From the NCBI GenBank assembly GCA_963965975.1, contig OZ014417.1, forward strand, positions 5,127,821 through 5,191,820: DNA of 64,000 bases, in the 5' to 3' direction. The stretch comes from Xestospongia bergquistia. Taxonomy: Eukaryota > Porifera > Demospongiae > Haplosclerida > Petrosiidae. Both the position numbers and the translations under genes were made by a program. Shown in pieces: positions 27,201 to 40,500 of the stretch (position 1 is its first letter; the number at the start of each line of letters is the position of its first letter). The notes beneath the pieces are model-generated. The model was not told where the DNA came from. It saw only the letters and a list, made by a program, of their open reading frames with translations, and made no database searches.

Positions 27201-29339
27201 AGGACTTTACGGCACTAACTAAATAAACAGCTATTAGCAGTTTAGTAAGTTTGTTTGCATTAACGCTCTAAAGTCTTTAAGTTAAAGACTTTAGAAAGTT
27301 TAGACTATTGAGAGAAGTTTATAAAGTAAACTGCTCAGTCTAAAAAACTCTATGGCACTAACTAAATAAACAGCTATTCACAGTTTAGGATGTTAGTTTG
27401 CATTAACGCTCTAAAGTCTTTAAGTTAAAGACTTTAGAAGGTTTACACTATTGAGGGAAGTTTATAAAGAAAACTGCTCAGTCTAAAGGACTCTACGGCA
27501 CTAACTAAATAAACAGCTATTAATAGTTTAGTAAGTTAGTTTGCATTAACACTCTAAAGTCTTTAAGACAAAGGCTTTGTAAGGTTTAGACTAATGAGAG
27601 AAGTTTATAAAGTAAACTGCTCAGTCTAAAGGACTTTAAGGCACTAACTAAATAAACAACTATTAACAGTTTAGTAAGTTAGTTTGCATTAACGCTCTAA
27701 AGTCTTTAAGTTAAAGACTTTAGAAGGTTTAGACTATTGAGAGAAGTTTATAAAGTAAACTGCTCAGTCTAAAGGACTTTACGGCACTAACTAAATAAAC
27801 AGCTATTAACAGCTTAGTAAGTTAGTTTGCATTAACGCTCAAAAGTCTTTAAGATAAAGACTTTAGAAGGTTTAGACTAATGAGAGAAGTTTATAAAGTA
27901 AACTGCTCAGTCTAAAGGACTTTAAGGCACTAACTAAATAATCAGCTATTAACAGTTTAGTAAGTTACTTTGCATTAACTCTCTAAAGTCTTTAAGTTAA
28001 AACTTTAAAAGGTTTAGACTATTGAGACAAGTTTATAAAGTAAACAGCTCAGTCTAAACGACTTTATGGCACTAACTAAATAAACAGCTATTAACATTTT
28101 AGTAAGTTAGTTTAAATTAACGCTCTAAAGTCTTTAAGTTAAAGACTTTAGAAGGTTTAGACTATTGAGAGAAGTTTATAAAGTAAACTGCTCAGTCTAA
28201 AGGACTTTACGGCACTAACTAAATAAACAGCTATTAACAGTTTAGTAAGTTTGTTTGCATTAACGCTCTAAAGTCTTTAAGTTAAAGACTTTAGAAAGTT
28301 TAGACTATTGAGAGAAGTTTATAAAGTAAACTGCTCAGTCTAAAGGACTTTATGGCACTAACTAAATAAACAGCTATTAACAGTTTAGTAAGTTAGTTTA
28401 AATTAACGCTCTAAAGTCTTTAAGTTAAAGACTGTAGAAGGTTTAGACTATTGAGAGAAGTTTATAAAGTAAACTGCTCAGTCTAAAGGACTTTACGGCA
28501 CTAACTAAATAAACAGCTATTAACAGTTTAGTAAGTTTGTTTGCATTAACGCTCTAAAGTCTTTAAGTTAAAGACTTTAGAAAGTTTAGACTATTGAGAG
28601 AAGTTTATAAAGTAAACTGCTCAGTCTAAAGGACTTTATGGCACTAACTAAATAAACAGCTATTAACAGTTTAGTAAGTTAGTTTGCATTAACGCTCTAA
28701 AGTCTTTAAGTTAAAGACTTTAGAAGGTTTAGACTATTGAGAGAAGTTTATAAAGTAAACTGCTCAGTCTAAAGGACTTTACGGCACTAACTAAATAAAC
28801 AACTATTAACAGTTTAGTAATTTATTTTGCATTAACGCTCTAAAGTCTTTAAGATAAAGACTTTAGAAGGTTTAGACTATTGAGAGAAGAATATAAAGTA
28901 AATTGTTCAGTCTAAAGGACTTTATGGCACTAACTAAATAAACAGCTATTAACAGTTTAGTAAGTTAGTTTGCATTAACGCTCTAAAGTCTTTAAGTTAA
29001 AGACTTTAGAAGGTTTCGACTATTGAGAGAAGTTTATAAAAGAAACTGCTCAGTTTAAGGACTTTATGGCACTAACTAAATAAACAGCTATTAACAGTTT
29101 AGTAAGTTTGTTTGCATTAACGCTCTTAAGTCTTTAAGTTAAAGACTTTAGTAAGTTTAGACTATTGACACAAGTTTATAAAGTAAAATGTTCAGTCTAA
29201 AGGACTTTATGGCACTAAGTAAATAAACAGCTATTAACAGTTTAGTAAGTTAGTTCGCATTAACGCTCTAAAGTCTTTAAGTTAAAGACTTTAGAAAGTT
29301 TAGACTATTGAGAGAAGTTTATAAAGTAAACTGCTCAGT

Positions 29340-31160
29340 CTAAAAGACTTTATGGCGCTAACTAAATAAACAACTATTAACAGTTTAGTAAGTTAGTTTG
29401 CATTAACGCTATAAAGTCTTTAAGTTAAAGACTTTAGAAGGTTTAGACTTTTGAGAGAAGTTTCTAAAGTAAACTGCTCAGCCTAATGGACTTTATGGCA
29501 AGAACTAAATAAACAGCTATTAACAGTTTAGTAAGTTACTTTGCATTAACGCTCTAAAGTCTTTAAGTTAAAGACTTTAGAAGGTTTAGACTATTGAGAG
29601 AAGTTTATAAAGTAAACTGCTCAGTCTAAAGGACTTTACGGCACTAACTAAATAAACAGCTATTAACAGTTTAGTAAGTTAGTTTGCATTAACGCTCTAA
29701 AGTCTTTAAGATAAAGACTTTAGAAGGTTTAGACTAATGAGAGAAGTTTATAAAGTTAACTGCTCAGTCTAAAGGACTTTAAGGCACTAACTATATACAC
29801 AACTATTAACAGTTAGTAAGTTAGTTTGCATTAACGCTCTAAAGTCTTTAAGTTAAAGACTTTAGAAGGTTTAGACTATTGAGAGAAGTTTATAAAGTAA
29901 ACTGCTCAGTCTAAAGGACTTTATGGCACTAACTAAATAAACAACTATTAACAGTTTAGTAATTTATTTTGCATTAACGCTCTAAAGTCTTTAAGATAAA
30001 GACTTTAGAAGGTTTACACTATTGAGAGAAGAATATAAAGTAAATTGTTCAGTCTAAAGGACTTTATGGCACTAACTAAATAAACAGCTATTAACAGTTT
30101 AGTAAGTTAGTTTGCATTAACGCTCTAAAGTCTTTAAGTTAAAGACTTTAGAAGGTTTCGAGTATTGAGAGAAGTTTCTAAAGTAAACTGCTCAGTCTAA
30201 AGGTCTTTATGGCACTAACTAAAGAAGTAGCTATTAACAGTTTAGTAAGTTAGTTTGCATTAACGCTCTAAAGTCTTTAAGTTAAAGACTTTAGAAAGTT
30301 TAGACTATTGAGAGAAGTTTATAAAGTAAACTGTTCAGTCTAAAGGACTTTATGGCGCTAACTAAATAAACAACTATTAACAGTTTAGTAAGTTAGTTTG
30401 CATTAACGCTCTAAAGTCTTTAAGTTAAAGACTTTAGAAGGTTTAGACTTTTGAGAGAAGTTTCTAAAATAAACTGCTCAGCCTAATGGACTTTATGGCA
30501 CGAACTAAATAAACAGCTATTAACAGTTTAGTAAGTTAGTTTGCATTAACGCTCTAAAGTCTTTAAGTTAAAGACTTTAGAAGGTTTAGACTATTGAGAG
30601 AAGTTTATAAAGTAAACTGCTCAGTCTAAAGGACTTTACGGCACTAACTAAATAAACAGCTATTAACAGTTTAGTAAGTTAGTTTGCATTAACGCTCTAA
30701 AGTCTTTAAGATAAAGACTTTAGAAGGTTTCGACTAATGAGAGAAGTTTATAAAGTTAACTGCTCAGTCTAAAGGACTTTAAGGCACTAACTATATACAC
30801 AACTATTAACAGTTAGTAAGTTAGTTTGCATTAACGCTCTAAAGTCTTTAAGTTAAAGACTTTAGATGGTTTAGACTATTGAGAGAAGTTTATAAAGTAA
30901 ACTGCTCAGTCTAAAGGAGTTTATGGCACTAACTAAATAAACAACTATTAACAGTTTAGTAATTTATTTTGCATTAACGCTCTAAAGTCTTTAAGATAAA
31001 GACTTTAGAAGGTTTAGACTATTGAGAGAAGAATATAAAGTAAATTGTTCAGTCTAAAGGACTTTATGGCACTAACTAAATAAACAGCTATTAACAGTTT
31101 AGTAAGTTAGTTTGCATTAACGCTCTAAAGTCTTTAAGTTAAAGACTTTAGAAGGTTTCG
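29340..31160 (+). repeat. Third pair of 7-monomer (~1000 bp) units
   Basis: The variant series TATGGCGCTAAC, CAGCCTAATGG, AAAGTTAACTGC, ACTATATACACAAC and GAAGAATATAAAG appears in the same order at offset 1000 (for example AAGGCACTAACTATATAC at 29781 and 30781). It supports a seven-monomer tandem duplication with minor divergence. Edges are approximate. Confidence 0.75.
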
Positions 31161-34100
31161 ACTATTGAGAGAAGTTTATAAAAGAAACTGCTCAGTTTAA
31201 GGACTTTATGGCACTAACTAAATAAACAGCTATTAACAGTTTAGTAAGTTTGTTTGCATTAACGCTCTTAAGTCTTTAAGTTAAAGACTTTAGTAAGTTT
31301 AGACTATTGACACAAGTTTATAAAGTAAAATGTTCAGTCTAAAGGACTTTATGGCACTAAGTAAATAAACAGCTATTAACAGTTTAGTAAGTTAGTTTGC
31401 ATTAACGCTCTAAAGTCTTTAAGTTAAAAACTTTAGAAGGTTTAGAATATTGAGAGATTTTTATAAAGTAAACTGCTCATTCTATAGGACTTTATGGCAC
31501 TAACTAAATAAACAGCTATTAACAGTTTAGTAAGTTAGTTTGCATTAACGCTGTAAAGTCTTTAAGTTAAAGACTTTAGAAGGTTTAGACTATTGAGATA
31601 AGTTTATAAAGTAAACTGCTCAGTCTAAAGGTCTTTATGGCACTAACTAAAGAAGTAGCTATTAACAGTTTAGTAAGTTAGTTTGCATTAACGCTCTAAA
31701 GTCTTTAAGTTAAAGACTTTAGAAAGTTTAGACTATTGAGAGATGTTTATAAAGTAAACTGCTCAGTCTAAAAAACTCTATGGCACTAACTAAATAAACA
31801 GCTATTAACAGTTTAGGATGTTAGTTTGCATTAACGCTCTAAAGTCTTTAAGTTAAAGACTTTAGAAGGTTTAGACTATTGAGGGAAGTTTATAAAGTAA
31901 ACTGCTCAGTCTAAAGGACTTTACGGCACTAACTAAATAAACAGCTATAAGCAGTTTAGTAAGTTAGTTTGCATTAACGCTCTAAAGTCTTTAAGACAAA
32001 GGCTTTGGATGGTTTAGACTAATGAGAGAAGTTTATAAAGTAAACTGCTCAGTCTAAAGGACTTTAAGGCACTGACTAAATAAACAACTATTAACAGTTT
32101 AGTAAGTTAGTTTGCATTAACGCTCTACAGTCTTTAAGTTAAAGACTTTAGAAGGTTTAGACTATTGAGAGAAGTTTATAAAGTAAACTGCTCAGTCTAA
32201 AGGACTTTACGGCACTAACTAAATAAACAGCTATTAACAGTTTAGTAAGTTAGGTTGCATTAACGCTCAAAAGTCTTAAAGATAAAGACTTTAGAAGGTT
32301 TAGACTAATGACAGAAGTTTATAAAGTAAACTGCTCAGTCTAAAGGACTTTAAGGCACTAACTAAATAAACAACTATTAACAGTTTAGTAAGTTAGTTTG
32401 CATTAACGCTCTAAAGTCTTTAAGTTAAAGACTTTAGAAGGTTTAGACTTTTGAGAGAAGTTTATAAAGTAAACTGCTCAGTCTAAAGGACTTTATGGCA
32501 CTAACTAAATAAACAGCTATTAACAGTTTAGTAAGTTACTTTGCATTAACTCTAAAAAGTCTTTAAGTTAAAGACTTTAAAAGGTTTAGACTATTGAGAG
32601 AAGTTTATAAAGTAAACTGCTCAGTCTAAAGGACTTTATGGCACTAACTAAATAAACAGCTATTAACATTTTAGTAAGTTAGTTTAAATTAACGCTCTAA
32701 AGTCTTTAAGTTAAAGACTTTAGAAGGTTTAGACTATTGAGAGAAGTTTATAAAGTAAACTGCTCAGTCTAAAGGACTTTACGGCACTAACTAAATAAAC
32801 AGCTATTAACAGTTTAGTAAGTTTGTTTGCATTAACGCTCTAAAGTCTTTAAGTTAAAGACTTTAGAAAGTTTAGACTATTGAGAGAAGTTTATAAAGTA
32901 AACTGCTCAGTCTAAAGGACTTTACGGCACTAACTAAATAAACAGCTATTAACAGTTTAGTAAGTCTGTTTGCATTAACGCTCTAAAGTCTTTAAGTTAA
33001 AGACTTTAGAAGGTTTAGACTATTGAGAGAAGATTATAAAGTAAACTGCTCAGTCTAAAGGACTTTAAGGCACTAACTAAATAAACAGCTGTTAACAGTT
33101 TAGTAAGTTAGTTTGCATTAACGCTCTAAAGTCTTTAAGATAAAGACTTTAGATGGTATAGACTAATGACAGAAGTTTATACAGTAAACTGCTCAGTCTA
33201 AAGGACTTTAAGGCACTAACTAAATAAACAACTATTAACAGTTAGTAAGTTAGTTAGCATTAACGCTCTAAAGTCTTTAAGTTAAAGACTTTAGAAGGTT
33301 TAGACTATTGAGAGAAGTTTATAAAGTAAACTGCTCAGTCTAAAGGACTTTATGGCACTAACTAAATAAACAGCTATTAACAGTTTAGTGATTTATTTTG
33401 CATTAACGCTCTAAAGTCTTTAAGATAAAGACTTTAGAAGGTTTACACTATTGAGAGAAGAATATAAAGTAAATTCTTCAGTCTAAAGGACTTTATGGCA
33501 CTAACTAAATAAACAGCTATAACAGTTTAGTAAGTTAGTTTGCATTAACGCTCTAATGTCTTTAAGACAAAGACTTTGGAAGGTTTAGACTAATGAGAGA
33601 AGTTTATAAAGTAAACTGCTCAGTCTAAAGGACTTTAAGGCACTAACTAAATAAACAACTATTAACAGTTTAGTAAGTTAGTTTGCATTAACTCTCTAAA
33701 GTCTTTAAGTTAAAGACTTTAGAAGGTTTAGACTATTGAGAGAAGTTTATAAAGTAAACTGCTCAGTCTAAAGGACTTTATGGCACTAACTAAATAAACA
33801 GCTATTAACAGTTTAGTAAGTTAGTTTGCATTAACGCTCTAAAGTCTTTAAGATAAAGACTTTAGAAGGTTTAGACGAATGAGAGAAGTTTATAAAGTAA
33901 ACTGCTCAGTCTAAAGGACTTTAAGGCACTAACTAAATAAACAACTATTAACAGTTTAGTAAGTTAGTTTGCATTAACGCTCTAAAGTCTTTAAGTTAAA
34001 GACTTTAGAAGGTTTAGACTATTGAGAGAAGGTTATAAAGTAAACTGCTCAGTCTAAAGGACTTTAAGGCACTAACTAAATAAACAGCTATTAACAGTTT

Positions 34101-37100
34101 AGTAAGTTAGTTCGCATTAACGCTCTAAAGTCCTAAGTTAAATACTTTAGAAGGTTTAGACTATTGAGAGAAGTTTATAAAGTAAACTGCTCAGTCTAAA
34201 GGACTTTATGGCACTAACTAAATAAACAGCTATTAACAGTTTAGTAAGTTAGTTTGCATTAACGCTCTAAAGTCTTTAAGATAAAGACTTTAGAAGGTTT
34301 AGGCTATTGAGAGAAGTTTATAAAGTAAACTGCTCAGTCTAAAGGACTTTATGGCACTAACTAAATAAACAGCTATTAACAGTTTAGTAATTTACTTTGC
34401 ATTAACGCTCTAAAGTCTTTAAGATAAAGACTTTAGAAGGTTTAGACTATTGAGAGAAGTTTATAAAGTAAACTGCTCAGTCTAGAGGACTTTATGGCAC
34501 TAACTAAATAAACTGCTATTAACAGTTTAGTAAGTTAGTTTGCATTAACGCTCTAAAGTCTTTAAGTTAAAGACTTTAGAAGGTTTAGACTATTGAGAGA
34601 AGTTTATAAAATAAACTGCTCTGTCTAAAGGACTTTACGGCACTAACTAAATAAACAGCTATTAACAATTTAGTAAGTTAGTTTGCATTAACGCTCGAAA
34701 GTCTTTAAGTTAAAGACTTTAGAAGGTTTAGACTATTGAAACAAGTTTATAAAGTAAACTGTTCAGTCTAAAGGACTTTATGGCATTAACTAAATACAGC
34801 TATTAACAGTTTAGTAAGTTAGTTTGCATTAACGCTCTAAAGTCTTTAAGTTAAAGACTTTAGAAGGTTTACACTATTGAGAGAAGTTTATAAAGTAAAC
34901 TGCTCAGTCTAAAGGACTTTACGGCACTAACTAAATAAATAGCTATTAGCAGTTTAGTAAGTTTGTTTGCATTAACGCTCTAAAGTCTTTAAGTTAAAGA
35001 CTTTAGAAATTTTAGACTATTGAGAGAAGTTTATAAAGTAAACTGCTCAGTCTAAAAAACTCTATGGCACTAACTAAATAAACAGCTATTAACAGTTTAG
35101 GATGTTAGTTTGCATTAACGCTCTAAAGTCTTTAAGTTAAAGACTTTAGAAGGTTTAGACTATTGAGGGAAGTTTATAAAGAAAACTGCTCAGTCTAAAG
35201 GACTCTACGGCACTAACTAAATAAACAGCTATTAACAGTTTAGTAAGTTAGTTTGCATTAACGCTCTAAAGTCTTTAAGACAAAGACTTTAGAAGGTTTA
35301 GACGAATGAGAGAAGTTTATAAAGTAAACTGCTCAGTCTAAAGGACTTTAAGGCACTAACTAAATAAACAACTATTAACAGTTTAGTAAGTTAGTTTAAA
35401 TTAACGCTCTAAAGTCTTTAAGTTAAAGACTTTAGAAGGTTTAGACTATTGAGAGAAGTTTATAAAGTAAACTGCTCAGTCTAACGGACTTTACGGCACT
35501 AACTAAATAAACAGCTATTAACAGTTTAGTAATTTATTTTGCATTAACGCTCTAAAGTCTTTAAGATAAAGACTTTAGAAGGTTTAGACTATTGAGAGAA
35601 GTTTATAAAGTAAACTGCTCAGTCTAGAGGACTTTATGGCACTAACTAAATAAACGGCTATTAACAGTTTAGTAAGTTAGTTTGCATTAACGCTCTAAAG
35701 TCTTTAAGTTAAAGACTTTAAAAGGTTTAGACTAATGACAGAAGTTTATAAAGTAAACTGCTCAGTCTAAAGGACTTTATGGCAATAACTAAATAAACAG
35801 CTATTAACAGTTTAGTAAGTTAGTTTGCATTAACGCTCTAAAGTCTTTAAGATAAAGACTTTAGAAGGTTTAGACTAATGAGAGAAGTTTATAAAGTAAA
35901 CTGCTCAGTCTAAAGGACTTTAAGGCACTAACTAAATAAACAACTATTATCAGTTTAGTAAGTTAGTTTGCATTAACGCTCTAAAGTCTTTAAGATAAAG
36001 ACTTTAGAAGGTTTAGACTAATGAGAGAAGTTTATAAAGTAAACTGCTCAGTCTAAAGGACTTTAAGGCACTAACTAAATAAACAACTATTAAGAGTTTT
36101 GTAAGTTAGTTTGCATTAACGCTCTAAAGTCTTTAAGTTAGAGACTTTAGAATGTTTAGACTAATGAGAGAAGTTTATAAAGTAAACTGCTCAGTCTAAA
36201 GGACTTTAAGGCACTAACTAAATAAACAACTATTAAGAGTTTAGTAAGTTAGTTTGCATTAACGCTCTAAAGTCTTTAAGTTAAAGACTTTAGAAGGTTT
36301 AGACTATTGAGAGAAGTTTATAAAGTAAACTGCTCAGTGTAAAGGACTTTATGGCACTAACTAAATAAACAGCTATTAACAGTTTAGTAATTTATTTTGC
36401 ATTAACGCTCTAAAGTCTTTAAGATAAAGACTTTAGAAGGTTTAGACTAATGAGAGAAGTTTATAAAGTAAACTGCTCAGTCTAGAGGACTTTATGGCAC
36501 TAACTAAATAAACAGCTATTAACAGTTTAGTAGGTTAGTTTGCATTAACGCTCTAAAGGTCTTTAAGTTAAAGACTTTAGAAGGTTTAGACTATTGAGAG
36601 AAGGTTATAAAATAAACTGCTCAGTCTGAAGGACTTTATGGCACTAACTAAATAATGAGCTATTAACAGTTTAGTAAGTTTGTTTGCATTATCGCTCTAA
36701 AGTCTTTAAGTTAAAGACTTTAGTAGGTTTAGACTATTGACACAAGATTATAAAGTAAACTGCTCTGTCTGAGGGACTTTATGGCACTAACTAAATAAAC
36801 AGCTATTAACAGTTTAGTAAGTTAGTTTGCATTAATGCTCTAAAGTCTTTAAGTTAAAGACTTTAGAAGGTTTCGTCTATTGAGAGAAGTTTATAAAAGA
36901 AACAGCTCAGTTTAAGGACTTTATGGCACTAACTAAATAAACAGCTATTAACAGTTTAGTATGTTTGTTTGCATTAATGCTCTAAAGTCTTTAAGTTAAA
37001 GACTTTAGTTAGTTTAGACTATTGACACAAGTTTATAAAGTAAAATGTTCAGTCTAAAGGACTTTATGGCACTAACTAAATAAACAGCTATTAACAGTTT

Positions 37101-37599
37101 AGAAAGTTAGTTTGCATTAACGCTCTAAAGTCTTTAAGTTAAAAACTTTAGAAGGTTTAGAATATTGAGAGATTTTTATAAAGTAAACTGCTCATTCTAT
37201 AGGACTTTATTTCACTAACTCAATAAACCGCTATTAACAGTTTAGTAAGATAGTTTGCATTAACGCTCTATAGTCTTTAAGTTAAAGACTTTAGAAGGTT
37301 TAGACTATTGAGAGAAGTTTCTAAAGTAAACTGCTCAGTCTAAAGGTCTTTATGGCACTAACTAAAGAAGTAGCTATTAACAGTTTAGTAAGTTAGTTTG
37401 CATTAACGCTCTAAAGTCTTTAAGTTAAAGACTTTAGAAAGTTTAGACTATTGAGAGAAGTTTATAAAGTAAACTGCTCAGTCTAAAGGACTTTATGGCG
37501 CTAACTAAATAAACAACTATTAACAGTTTAGTAAGTTAGTTTGCATTAACGCTCTAAAGTCTTTAAGTTAAAGACTTTAGAAGGTTTAGACTTTTGAGA

Positions 37600-40500
37600 G
37601 AAGTTTCTAAAGTAAACTGCTCAGCCTAATGGACTTTATGGCACGAACTAAATAAACAGCTATTAACAGTTTAGTAAGTTAGTTTGCATTAACGCTCTAA
37701 AGTCTTTAAGTTAAAGACTTTAGTCAGTTTAGACTATTGATACAAGTTTATAAAGTAAACTGTTCAGTCTAAAGGACTTTATGGCACTAACTAAATACAG
37801 CTATTAACAGTTTAGTAAGTTAGTTTGCATTAACGCTCTAAAGTCTTTAAGTTAAAGACTTTAGAAGGTTTAGACTATTGAGAGAAGTTTATAAAGTAAA
37901 CTGCTCAGTCTAAAGGACTTTACGGCACTAACTAAATAAACAGCTATTAACAGTTTAGTAAGTTAGTTTTCATTAACGCTCTAAAGTCTTTAAGTTAAAG
38001 ACTTTACAAAGTTTAGACTATTGAGAGAAGTTTATAAAGTAAACTGCTCAGTCTAAAAAACTCTATGGCACTAACTAAATAAACAGCTATGAACAGTTTA
38101 GGAAGTTAGTTTGCATTAACGCTCTAAAGTCTTTAAGTTAAAGACTTTAGAAGGTTTAGACTATTGAGGGAAGTTTATAAAGTAAACTGCTCAGTCTAAA
38201 GGACTTTACGGCACTAACTAAATAAACAGCTATTAACAGTTTAGTAAGTTAGTTTGCATTAACGCTCTAAAGTCTATAAGATAAAGACTTTAGAAGGTTT
38301 AGACTAATGAGAGAAGTTTATAAAATAAACTGCTCAGTCTAAAGGACTTTAAGGCACTAAGTAAATAAACAACTATTAACAGTTTAGTAAGTTAGTTTGC
38401 ATTAACGCTCTAAAGTCTTTAAGTTAAAGACTTTAGAAGGTTTAGACTATTGAGAGAAGTTAATAAAGTAAACTGCTCAGTCTAAAGGACTTTATGGCAC
38501 TAACTAAATAAACAGCTATTAACAGTTTAGTAATTTATTTTGCATTAACGATCTAAAGTCTTTAAGATAAAGACTTTAGAAGCTTTAGACTATTGAGAGA
38601 AGTTTATAAAGTGAACTGCTCAGTCTAAAGTACTTTAAGGCACTAACTAAATGAACAGCTATTAACAGTTTAGTAAGTTAGTTTGCATGAACTCTCAAAA
38701 GTCTTTAAGTTAAAGCCTTTAAAAGGTTTAGACTATTGAGAGAAGTTTATAAAGTAAACTGCTCAGTCTAAAGGACTTTATGGCACTAACTAAATAAACA
38801 GCTATTAACAGTTTAGTAAGTTAGTTTAAATTAACGCTCTAAAGTCTTTAAGTTAAAGACTTTAGAAGCTTTAGACTATTGAGAGAAGTTTATAAAGTAA
38901 ACTGCTCAGTCTAAAGGACTTTAAGGCACTAACTAAATAAACAGCCATTAAAAGTTTAGTAAGTTTGTTTGCATTAACGCTCTAAAGTCTTTAAGATAAA
39001 GACTTTAGAAGGTTTAGACTATTGAGAGAAGAATATAAAGTAAATTGTTCAGTCTAAAGGACTTTATGGCACTAAATAAATAAACAGCTATTAACAGTTT
39101 AGTAAGTTAGTTTGCATTAACGCTCTAAAGTCTTTAAGTTAAAGACTTTAGAAGGTTTAGACTATTGAGAGAAGTTTATAAAGTAAACTGCTCAGTCTAA
39201 AGGACTTTATGGCACTAAATAAATAAACAACTATTAACAGTTTAGTAAGTTAGTTTGCATTAACGCTCTAAAGTCTTTAAGTTAAAGACTTTAGAAGGTT
39301 TAGACTTTTGAGAGATGTTTATAAAGTAAACTGCTCAGCCTAAAGGACTTTATGGCACTAACTAAATAAACAGCTATTAACAGTTTAGTAAGTTAGTTTG
39401 CATTAACGCTCTAAAGTCTTTAAGTTAAAGACTTTAGTCAGTTTAGACTATTGATACAAGTTTATAAAGTAAACTGTTCAGTCTAAAGGACTTTATGGCA
39501 CTAACTAAATACAGCTATTAACAGTTTAGTAAGTTAGTTTGCATTAACGCTCTAAAGTCTATAAGTTAAAGACTTTAGAAGGTTTAGACCATTGAGAGAG
39601 GTTTATAAAGTAAACTGCTCAGTCTAAAGGACTTTACGGCACTAACTAAATAAACAGCTATTAACAGTTTAGTAAGTTAGTTTTCATTAACGCACTAAAG
39701 TCTTTAAGTTAAAGACTTTACAAAGTTTAGACTATTGAGAGAAGTTTATAAAGTAAACTGCTCAGTCTAAAAAACTCTATGGCACTAACTAAATAAACAG
39801 CTATGAACAGTTTAGGAAGTTAGTTTGCATTAACGCTCTAAAGTCTTTAAGTTAAAGACTTTAGAAGGTTTAGACTATTGAGGGAAGTTTATAAAGTAAA
39901 CTGCTCAGTCTAAAGGACTTTACGGCACAAACTAAATAAACAGCTATTAACAGTTTAGTAAGTTAGTTTGCATTAACGCTCTAAAGTCTATAAGATAAAG
40001 ACTTTAGAAGGTTTAGACTAATGAGAGAAGTTTATAAAATAAACTGCTCAGTCTAAAGGACTTTAAGGCACTAAGTAAATAAACAACTATTAACAGTTTA
40101 GTAAGTTAGTTTGCATTAACGCTCTAAAGTCTTTAAGTTAAAGACTTTAGAAGGTTTAGACTATTGAGAGAAGTTAATAAAGTAAACTGCTCAGTCTAAA
40201 GGACTTTATGGCACTAACTAAATAAACAGCTATTAACAGTTTAGTAATTTATTTTGCATTAACGATCTAAAGTCTTTAAGATAAAGACTTTAGAAGCTTT
40301 AGACTATTGAGAGAAGTTTATAAAGTGAACTGCTCAGTCTAAAGTACTTTAAGGCACTAACTAAATGAACAGCTATTAACAGTTTAGTAAGTTAGTTTGC
40401 ATGAACTCTCAAAAGTCTTTAAGTTAAAGCCTGTAAAAGGTTTAGACTATTGAGAGAAGTTTATAAAGTAAACTGCTCAGTCTAAAGGACTTTATGGCAC

